A stretch of 64,000 bases of DNA from Kryptolebias marmoratus (taxonomy: Eukaryota; Chordata; Actinopteri; Cyprinodontiformes; Rivulidae): contig NC_051430.1 of assembly GCF_001649575.2 (NCBI RefSeq), forward strand, positions 19,402,296 to 19,466,295. The letters run 5' to 3'. Both the position numbers and the translations under genes were made by a program. Of the stretch, positions 56,438-64,000 are shown one piece after another. Below the pieces are notes generated by a model. It was not told where the DNA came from. It saw only the letters and a list, made by a program, of their open reading frames with translations, and did not search any database. Every line of letters starts with the position of its first letter. Position 1 is the stretch's first letter.

Positions 56438-59400
56438 TAATAAGAGCTGCATTCCACTTGGAGAAAGTTCTGCTTTTGTGCACGTTCTGCAAATCAGCCA
56501 GTTTGCACAAGTGCAGAAGTGGAACGGTGCCGTTGTTGTTGCACCTGCGATTGTTCCGCTTGTTCAAGTTAGAATGTCTGCTGAGAAAAATGCCTAATTT
56601 GATATGGCAGAGTCTTCAAAGAAGTAACAATATCATTTCTCTCCAACGGGTTTCAGTGGAATTAGATTTTCGGTCAGTTTAAAAAAAAAAAAAAACAGTT
56701 GATCCTCCTTTCTTTTCAACAATTTATCTTGTTGGATGTGTAGTTTTCCAAGATCTTCTTCCCCATCCTCATTTTCTGGCATTAAGATCTAAAATGCCTT
56801 GATAATCTTCTGACTTGTTTATTTATTTAATATATTCAGATTAAGTACCAGTTGAAGTACCTGTGTGAAGCGTATAATATGAGATGAAACCTGTACAGAT
56901 GACTCTAATTTAGCCTGAAGTTTTAAAAGTTTTGCACAAGTTATTTTTTATTTACATCTAGATCAGTCAGTTTTTGGTGGCAACTTCTTTTTTTTTTTAA
57001 TTCAAACTTTTTAATATAGTCATTAAATGAAGAATCTTTAGTTTTCTGTACATTGCTTATTAGCTTTTGAAATACATGTTTAAATTGGACACATTTGAAC
57101 ATTTTAACACAAATGTTTCAGTTCTGATGCTGTCAGACAGATCTGATATCTTTAGCAGTTAAATAAGAAAACGTTCAGCTTCTTTTATAATCATTCTCTA
57201 GTTATTAATTTCTATTTATTAGCAAATAATTTAGATTCATCAAATAGTATCAGTAAGTGTTTCTGACATGCATTTTATTTTAAAAAAATCACATTATTGA
57301 AATTTGATTCTGTTGCATTTATTTTGAAAGATTTTCTCAGGCGTGCAAATCTTTCTGACCTTCACTTTTTCTAAATGCGTATCTAATATTTGGATGTAAC
57401 TGTGTCTGTATTTAAATTACAACGATGGCCGTATTGACAGCAAAAAGAAGGTCAACCTGAAATACGTTTGGAAGAAAAAAGGCAGAAAAGGCACAGATTT
57501 ATATAACCAGTAACAGTAAAAGAAAAAGTCCCAAACTTGGTGATGTATGTTCTGTGTATTTAGATATGCTTTTGTGTTGTTTTTTTGTTTTGTTTTTTGT
57601 ATTAAACCAGAGCAAAGAAAAAACGAATGCCGTAATGTTTGAAGTTATTTGACAGTGCAAGATGAAAGTTGATGAAATAATATAAAATCTGTTTTTGTAT
57701 TCACCTTCTTAACAGAAAGCAAACATGTTGTGGCTCCATTATTTAGCCTAAATCTAATGTGAAATTAATTTTAAGTTTGGATGATCACATTGCTGTGACA
57801 CAGACTTTGTGTGCGTGTCACAGCAAAGTGATTGGGGGGGGGGGCGACTCTAGATGCTGGGTTTCCATGGCAGCGGTCAGAGATGTTTTGGAGTGGGGGG
57901 GAGTTGTGTAGCAGATGTTCTCTGCAGGAGGTGTGTGTGTGTTTGTGCAGATCTGGAAAGTGGTGTTTTTGAGAAGGCAGCCGACACAAACGTAGCATGA
58001 CTGTGACCCGGGCCGATTGTCACCACTGCAGTTACTGGTGGAATGTTACCCCGCGGCGTGAAATCTGAGAAGTCTGACATATTAACTATATTAGACATTG
58101 TTTAAGCTATCGTTTTCTTTTTTGCGAGTGTCAGTGGGGTCGACTGCTTGCTTGCTGCTCCGACAAAGGATTGAAACGGGACTCCTGTGTATTATATATC
58201 CAGAATTTATTACAATAGGCAGTTTTATTCTTTCTGAACCATCAAGACCAAAACAAAGCTTTTCGTGCACTGTTTGCATTCATTAATTTTACTACAAAAG
58301 CAGCATGTTTATGTTACAGTCTGTGTAAGCTCCTCTGCTGGCTCATAAACATCCTTGTTTAGGTTTTCTTTGTGTTCGGGATACATTATGTGAGTGTGTT
58401 TACAGTTGTGTCATGAGAAGCAGCTCATTTCTGCTCTCTCCTCAGGCATGGCACACGATGTGCAGGTGAAGTTGCTGCATCTGCAAACAACTCCCATTGC
58501 ATTGTGGGAATTGCCTACAATGCCAGAATAGGGGGTAAGTGATTCATTATATTTGCATTTAGCAACTAATTCGATGGTATTGGTCTTTTTATTGTTCTTT
58601 TTAGCAGAAGCTCATGTTTATTAGAGTTTTTTTTTATATATTCTAGTCCTTATTTATTATTGACCACCTGATAGGATACTGAAGTGGTTAACATAGACAA
58701 CACATTAAATATTGGTTTGTGTCTGCCTTTCCTGACATGGTTCAGGTGTGCGAATGCTGGATGGAGATGTGACCGATATGGTGGAGGCCAAGTCTCTGAG
58801 TCTTAGCCAGCAGCACATTGACATCTACAGCGCCAGCTGGGGACCTGATGACGACGGGAAGACTGTGGATGGACCAGCATCTCTGGCCAGGCAGGCCTTT
58901 GAGAGCGGCATCCGCTTGGTGGGCACATGGTCACGTTCACATTTACACGCAGAAAGATCAAACAAACCAGTCAGCCAAGACGCTGACTTTAGCATTCATG
59001 TGGAAAGAAATACATAAACACCTTCTCAAAGCAAATGTGTGTTTTAAGTCTGTGTACCCATAATCATATTTAGCTGTGGTCATTTTTACATGTGAAGCTG
59101 TTAAACGTGAGAGAATTTATTCATTTACATATTTATGACCTATTTTCCTCAAACGACAAGGTTGGTGCTCTTTTCACAGATCAGTCGAGGGAAAAAGCTA
59201 AAACGGAGGTCAATCGGGGGTAAAGTCATTTACTGGTTACATCTCACGAACATTAATGTGAGAGACCATTGCTTTGCTGCTCTCCCATCCTTTGCTACAT
59301 CCAGCTCTCAGCTAGTGAAGAGGTTGTGGACCTCAAGGAAGTGAGAGAGAGGAATCCGTGGTCATCAGAGGACAAAATTTCTGACTGAAACCTGGAAGGC

Positions 59401-62400
59401 TGAGAACAAAATGCTTAAGACAGGAAAGAGGGTAAAGAAACACAGAGGTAGTGAGTGTGAGAAGAAGAGTCTGTGTAGCTGCTGACAGGCTTAGCTTTAA
59501 AGATGACAGAGGTGAGAAAGATATCTGTCCAGCAGGTGTGAGTACCAGTATGTGCTCGAGCTGCCGTGTGTATGTGTGTTAGTGATGTTTAGTGAAGGTG
59601 GCGGGCCTGTTAGTGTAACTCGGACCTGAGTGACAGTTTATTGACAGCTGAGGTGTTAAGGTAGTACTGACAGCTGTAGAGAGAGTTACTCTGTCCTGAT
59701 CGGCCAGATATTTGATTTAAACAGGATTTTCCTGGAGTGTGCAATGTTTTTACATTAAATTAATTTATATGTGGCTTTGTTTGTCTCAGTTGTTGATAAA
59801 TGAACAGTTGCTGTCTATTTAAAACAAAAGAGGAGGGTATTTAAAAAATATTAATTTACCACTTTGTTTCACTTATTTCTTTTTGTTTAATTTTTTTAAA
59901 TCCTTGACATCATCAGTTCTCACAATCTGAAAAATTAATTGGCAAATCATTTGCACTGACAGTAACAAGTGTTTTTGTTTGCTCTATTTTGATCTCTTGA
60001 CAGTGATAGCTGTCCTAGTTTAATGCTAAATTTCATCTCCCTTTCATTCTTGTCCCTCCTTTGTTCCTCCTTTTTGCTGTTAACTGGTTTGAAAAGCACT
60101 CCTCATCACTCATCTGCCAGCGTTTGCTCCTGACTGATCCTCCTCTCACTCAGAGGGACTTCATGCGCTTATCGCTGCCTGACAGAAGCCTTTTATTGAA
60201 AAAACTCCACCGTACCTTTTATTGCCTTGTGTGTGTATGTGTGTCTTGACAAATAGTGTGAATTTCAGTGTCCGTCAGATTGTCAAATCTTTTTTTTTTT
60301 TGTGACTGACTCCTGGCTGAACTCGTCCATCGCAAAACAGTCATCACCAGTCCAGTGATCTGGTGTTTAGATCAGAATAAAATAGTTCAAACCAGGAAAA
60401 AACATATTAATTAAACTAACTGCACATGGGGAAACAGAGACTAATCAATCCCCTGGTTAAATCTAAAAACATTTTTTCTTTAAATGCTCTGTATTCTATA
60501 CATATGTGGGGAAAAAACATCTTATTGGTTTTGTTTTGCTTCCTTTCATAAACATACATTTAAAAAATAAGTTATTCTCAAATGAGCACTAAGTAAAACT
60601 ATAAGAGATGCACATAAATGCACTAAACATTGAGTACCAAGCTCAAGGATAAATAACACACAGTCATAAAAACGGAAAACTGTCACTACATGAATAAACC
60701 AAAATGGTCTTAATACACAATAAAGTTTTGCAAAAGACTGAAATAAAAAACCCAACTCTAAAATTCTGTAGACACTAATGTATTCACAGTTCTTGCTACA
60801 AACAACATAAATAAGAAGCTATAACTCCTAGTTTTACAACAGATATTGTTTAATGAAAGAAGCTGTCAAACATCCCATCCGATGTATTGCCTGTTCCCAA
60901 AAGATATTTAGAGAAAATGATTTAGTTTGGTCACGTCTTGAAGCAGGTATAGCACAAATAAAATAAGATATTAATCAGTTGGCTTTAGTTTCAATCTCAG
61001 CCAGTAATTCAGCTTCCCTCCCCTGCAGCGTCATGAAAAGAGACTTAAAACTCCCTCTGGTCAAAACTCACCAACACAACTTGGAACCTAGTAATACCAC
61101 CTTATATTTCACTGCAGTGTGGCCCGGTAAATTATTGTGATTGCTGAAGCTGAATCAAATTACACCGAGTCTGTTTCCTGATTATTTTTCAGACTGCTGA
61201 GGACTATGGTTGGCAATCGAAATTCATTTCCAAATAGGAGCTGAAAAGAACATACCTGGTACTGAGTACCCAACAGGGAGGGGGAAAAGTTTTGATTCTT
61301 CTTATCATTTCCTGAGGGCATTTACAGACAGGTCTTGGAAGATAAATTTAAAGATTTATAAGTCTCTGGATAGGCTGTCATTATGCAATCAGAGCTTGAT
61401 TCTTTTGGGATTGTGTAAGTGGTTTTATTGAACATGCCTGCTTGGGTATGCTGCTCATCAGTTTTGATAACAACTCATTTAATTCAAAGACAAAATTTAG
61501 ATTTTGAGTTTTAATATCTTAGTCACACAATAACTCAAAGACACAGAATACAGTAACTTCAATTGGTTGCACTACTTCTGATAAAAAAAATAGTGAAAGA
61601 AAAATAAAGTCAACCAAGATGAAAGTAGCAATTATGATAAATACAAAGGAAACTTTTGAAGTTTAGTTTAACTTTGACATATTTTGTTCTTTGTCAGGGG
61701 AGAAAGGGCCGTGGCTCCATCTTTGTTTGGTCTTCAGGTAACGGGGGGCGCAGCAGAGATCACTGCTCCTGTGACGGCTACATCAACTCCATCTACACCA
61801 TCTCCATCTCCAGCACGGCCGAGAGCGGACGCAAACCATGGTACCTGGAGGAATGTTCGTCCACGCTGACCACCACGTACAGCAGCGGGGAGAACTACGA
61901 CAGAAAGATTGTAAGGATCTAAATAGTTTCTTTGTGTGTGTGTGTGTATGGTATCTGTGTGTGATTTAGGGTCAGCCATGTGACTGATTGAAAACGACCA
62001 CATCACTCCAGTGAACTGAGATGGTTGGCCACTGTGAGCTAGCTTGTCTGTCAGTGTTTCGCTAAATTCCTCACACATACAGACACTCATTTCACAGTTT
62101 ACCTACAATTTTGTACTCATAACAGTACATCCTTATATAATAAGTTTGGCTTATTTACTGTAGGCAGATACGTCTTGTGAACTATTCATGACATCACTTT
62201 CACTTCTTATAAAACTGTTATACATTTCCTCTCTCTGTGTATATGTGTGTGTGTGTGTTTCCCCAGATAATCCCTTAAACTTTTCGGTCCAGAGAAAGTC
62301 CTTTGATGAGGGTTCAGACTGGAAGTTAGCCAAGCTTTTCTTGGCTGACTGACTGTCAGGCTGACTTGATGGCTGATTAGAGTCCATACAGTCAAAGCAA

Positions 62401-62850
62401 ATATACAGCTCTTTAATAATTTGTTTTATCGCCTTTTAGAGCCTAATACACTGTGTCCTTTCTTCCTTTTGAGCATAGACTGAGAAAGCAGTGTGTGTGT
62501 ATTTGTGTGACTTTGTGTGGGTCTCCTGCACAGCAGCGTATCAAAGCTGGAATGTGTGTTTTTAGGAGTTTCAGGTGTGCCTAAATCTGCCTGATCCTCA
62601 TGACTCCGGTCTTTGTCTGTCTGTCATTTTCTCCCTTTAGTCCTGCTGTTACTGTCACTACTGGCTCCCCACTCATTCTTTCATTTTTTCATTCTTTCAC
62701 TGCATCCCTCTGTGCCTCTATTTTTGACCCTATCCTTCTCCATCTACAGATCACGACAGATCTGAGACACCGGTGTACAGACAGTCACACAGGGACATCA
62801 GCCTCTGCTCCCATGGCAGCTGCCATCATCGCTCTGGCCCTGGAGGCAAA
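34238..62850 (+). CDS. pcsk5: proprotein convertase subtilisin/kexin type 5, N-terminal part (partial)
   Basis: Calcium-dependent secretory-pathway serine protease that cleaves precursors after paired basic residues. Nine coding exons, all in phase: 34238-34417, 38386-38490, 50829-50981, 53300-53443, 54353-54429, 58446-58534, 58746-58918, 61698-61910, 62750-62850; 411 codons plus two bases. A signal peptide of about 28 residues is followed by the propeptide (RIYTNHWAV), a secondary propeptide site RTIKR (74-78) and the activation site RRIKR ending at 110. Catalytic residues: Asp180 (ILDDGIE), His221 (HGTRCAGE), oxyanion Asn322 (SSGNGG), Ser395 (GTSASAP); each is offset by 27 from furin. [16 protein letters not shown] and ISMEPKVEW favour PCSK5 over PCSK6. 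The P-domain and Cys-rich exons lie beyond the right edge. Which teleost duplicate this is (5a or 5b) cannot be told here. Confidence 0.93.
35592..35882. other. assembly gap (291 N)
   Basis: A run of N, preceded by a C homopolymer and followed directly by a CA repeat. The missing sequence is probably low-complexity. Apparent open frames across it are artefacts. Confidence 0.99.
35883..35916. repeat. (CA)n microsatellite at gap edge
   Basis: Seventeen uninterrupted CA units immediately after the gap; the true array probably extends into it. Confidence 0.95.
38386..38490 (+). CDS. pcsk5: pcsk5 exon 2: propeptide with secondary cleavage site
   Basis: Encodes [20 protein letters not shown] and [14 protein letters not shown] corresponds to the internal propeptide site whose pH-dependent cut releases the inhibitory propeptide in furin-family enzymes. 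Confidence 0.95.
44808..44829. repeat. C-rich tract with one unresolved base
   Basis: CCC-A-C(n) sequence ending in a single N at 44829, probably a base-calling failure at a homopolymer. Confidence 0.85.
45141..45195. repeat. (TG)n(TA)n(CA)n self-complementary microsatellite
   Basis: TG/TATG units run into TATATATATA and then CA units, so the two halves are reverse complements and could fold into a long hairpin. Confidence 0.9.
48804..48843. repeat. polypyrimidine (CTTTCTTTTT)n tract
   Basis: About 40 bases of pure pyrimidine in imperfect decamer units, ending in a T homopolymer. It has mirror symmetry of the type that can form triplex DNA. Confidence 0.85.
50829..50981 (+). CDS. pcsk5: pcsk5 exon 3: activation site and start of catalytic domain
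   Basis: Encodes [16 protein letters not shown], a Pro/Ser/Gln-rich insert of about 20 residues, and [14 protein letters not shown]. The primary autocatalytic site is RRIKR, with P4 Arg107, P2 Lys109 and P1 Arg110. Confidence 0.95.
50982..53299 (+). other. pcsk5 intron 3
   Basis: AT-rich, with A- and T-homopolymers; no exon, RNA gene or mobile element recognised. Confidence 0.6.
53300..53443 (+). CDS. pcsk5: pcsk5 exon 4: catalytic aspartate
   Basis: Encodes [19 protein letters not shown] and ERNHPDL. Asp180, the first Asp of DDG, is the charge-relay residue. Phase 0 at both ends. Confidence 0.96.
54353..54429 (+). CDS. pcsk5: pcsk5 exon 5
   Basis: Encodes [19 protein letters not shown] and the start of ATNENK, the calcium-binding loop preceding the catalytic histidine. 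It ends in phase 2. Confidence 0.95.
54430..58445 (+). other. pcsk5 intron 5
   Basis: About 4 kb. Contains A-runs at 54657-54680, a TA repeat (54950-54960), a GT repeat (56407-56437) and an 11-base G run (57834-57844) with a second G7 run near 57895. No exon recognised. Confidence 0.6.
56407..56437. repeat. (GT)n microsatellite
   Basis: GT units with one GC interruption, inside pcsk5 intron 5. Confidence 0.9.
58446..58534 (+). CDS. pcsk5: pcsk5 exon 6: catalytic histidine
   Basis: Encodes [18 protein letters not shown] and GIAYNARIG. His221 is the charge-relay histidine; AANNS is also a potential N-glycosylation sequon context (NNS). Confidence 0.96.
58746..58918 (+). CDS. pcsk5: pcsk5 exon 7: substrate-binding segment
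   Basis: Encodes [19 protein letters not shown] and [19 protein letters not shown], the S1-S4 pocket strands that give basic-residue specificity. It ends phase 0 at CGCTTG|GTGGGC. Confidence 0.96.
58919..61697 (+). other. pcsk5 intron 7
   Basis: About 2.8 kb of mostly single-copy-looking, AT-rich sequence; no exon or mobile element recognised. Confidence 0.6.
61698..61910 (+). CDS. pcsk5: pcsk5 exon 8: oxyanion-hole asparagine
   Basis: Encodes [20 protein letters not shown], then [16 protein letters not shown] and [11 protein letters not shown]. Asn322 stabilises the oxyanion. A potential cryptic donor, CAG|GTAACG, sits inside the exon at 61737/61738, just before that Asn. Confidence 0.95.
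61911..62749 (+). other. pcsk5 intron 8
   Basis: Contains short TG/GTGT runs (about 61932-61949 and 62237-62258) and a T/C-rich 3' end leading to the acceptor CATCTACAG at 62749. No exon recognised. Confidence 0.6.
62750..62850 (+). CDS. pcsk5: pcsk5 exon 9: catalytic serine
   Basis: Encodes [20 protein letters not shown] and continues [13 protein letters not shown], then two bases (AA) of a split codon. Ser395 in GTSASAP is the nucleophile. The last coding exon I can identify in the window. Confidence 0.95.
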
Positions 62851-64000
62851 GTAAGATCCACTTAACCTCACCCTGTCATCCCTTTGTCCCTTGGTTAACC
62901 TCTAATGCCCTCTTGTCCTCTTATTTCACTGATCTATAAGGGGAACACGTGAGGCATTGTTTTGTTACTGTTGCCAAGTCTCCAGTAGAACAGGATTTAA
63001 CTACATGGAAAAGTTTTCTTTGTTTTTAGCAGTTATTTCTAGCAATATTTGCGTAAACACGCAGAGAGGATTTACAAGGTTTCACGTTATGTGGATGTTT
63101 AAAACAACTTGATTAAATGTTTAGGTATGAGCCTCTAGTTTTCAGATAAAGCAGTGTGACGAGTGCAGTGTAGCTGGATGGTGGACTGAAACATGGGGAT
63201 TAAGAAACATCATTTTAGTTCCCAGTGCTGCCAGGCTGCATTTATGTTGTTCTTTCAGCTGCTCCTTTGTTCAGGTGTTGCCACAGTAAGCAAACTCGCA
63301 TGAAAGATTTTGCAGTTGTGTTAAGCCGGATGTCCTTCCTCACGCAACCTGGGCTCAAACCTGCAGCCTCGGGATTATGAGACGGCAGCACTGACCACCG
63401 AGCTACAACAGCTCCTTCCAGGCTGCATTTATGACATATTCACATTGAATGCATCACCGTTTCAACTTCAGAACAAGTGGCATGGAAGTTAAAAATCTAT
63501 GAAGCACAAATATTATTTAATACCTATATGAAGACGTGGGTGGCGAAGGCAGAAAGCTGCTTATATTTATCTATTATTTATATCTAAGCCAACTCTGACA
63601 GTGGCAGTCGTGACGATGACAAACCAGTTCATTAAATTTCTGGGCTTCAGAGTGTTTGAGAGGCTGTTCAATGGATCGGACATATATTGAAGTTGAGAAA
63701 AATAATGCCAAGAAAGTCTGTCAGTTAACATTGGTACTCGTGGGTTTTGGCTTCTTCCCAATTGTTGTTTCTTGTCACACATTTTAATGATGAATTTTAT
63801 TTGGACTTTAACAGGATTAAGCTCTCCCCTGTGATGCAACAACCACATTTAGTTGCAATGATTGCCACAGTCTCCTGTGGTATATTATGATACATGTCTT
63901 GGGATCTGGAGGCAGGTGTGTAACACATTAGCATTTCTTGTGTTTACTGCAGGCATTTGAATGATGCGGGATTCTCGTTTCTTTTTGGTCTTTTATGGCG
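62851..64000 (+). other. pcsk5 intron 9 (runs to or beyond the edge)
   Basis: Contains the tRNA-like repeat at 63250-63415. The expected next exon (NPxLTWRDVQH-type sequence) is not visible. Confidence 0.5.
63250..63415 (-). mobile_element. tRNA-like dispersed repeat
   Basis: On the minus strand this reads as a diverged tRNA head: an A-box-like TAGCTCGGTGGTCA (63405-63392), an anticodon-loop-like CTCATAA (63381-63375) and a B-box-like GGTTTGAGCCC (63361-63351). A body follows that includes GTTGCGTGAGGAAGGACATC. The remaining body (CCGGCTTAA onward to the GTTGCCACAG segment on the plus strand) is a pattern I recognise as highly dispersed in teleosts. Probably inactive. Confidence 0.55.

Noticed and set aside
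57834..57902. Possible G-quadruplex from G11 and G7 runs
   Set aside because: The runs are about 50 bases apart with long non-G loops; only an intra-run structure is possible and nothing links it to a function.
63953..64000. Good-looking acceptor (TGTTTACTGCAG) followed by an open frame reading HLNDAGFS at the window end
   Set aside because: The next pcsk5 exon should complete an Asn codon and encode a PFLTWRDVQH-type sequence. This one gives Lys and no convincing match; the slight likeness to the later GHLNAND segment is probably chance.

Overview
This window is vertebrate nuclear DNA, most likely from a teleost fish. The genes are split into many short exons with GT...AG introns, the DNA between them is AT-rich and full of microsatellites, and two dispersed repeats look like tRNA-headed fish SINE-type elements. 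Five protein-coding genes can be read exon by exon, and splice phases agree at every junction I checked. All identifications rest on recognising family sequence by eye; no database search was run.

Layout: (1) 518-1991, minus strand: the first five coding exons of gtf2h3 (TFIIH core subunit p34), running off the left edge. (2) 3448-4298, minus: rfesd, a complete three-exon Rieske [2Fe-2S] protein of 181 aa. (3) 6847-13442, plus: kif24, a complete 13-exon kinesin of 1475 aa with a SAM-like N-terminus, a kinesin-13-type motor and a long disordered tail; its promoter side carries a consensus RFX X-box. (4) 16361-28299, plus: ubap2, complete with 28 coding exons and 1174 aa (UBA domain, RGG region, UBAP2/Lingerer motif, Q/N/P/G-rich C-terminus), behind a promoter with two CACGTG E-boxes. 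(5) 34238-62850, plus: the first nine coding exons of pcsk5 (proprotein convertase 5), covering signal peptide, propeptide and nearly the whole catalytic core; the gene continues beyond the right edge. pcsk5 introns take up most of the right half and contain one 291-base assembly gap.

The five genes do not form a pathway. They cover transcription/DNA repair, a putative electron-transfer protein, centriole/cilium control, ubiquitin and RNA-granule biology, and secretory-pathway proteolysis. Their neighbourhood is a mosaic of human 12q24, 5q15, 9p13 and 9q21 genes, as expected of a rearranged teleost chromosome. I found no operon, CRISPR, phage or other unrecognised multi-gene system. The most interesting signals are the X-box next to kif24, a long insertion right after the pcsk5 activation site, short repeat expansions in ubap2 exons, and the tRNA-like repeats.
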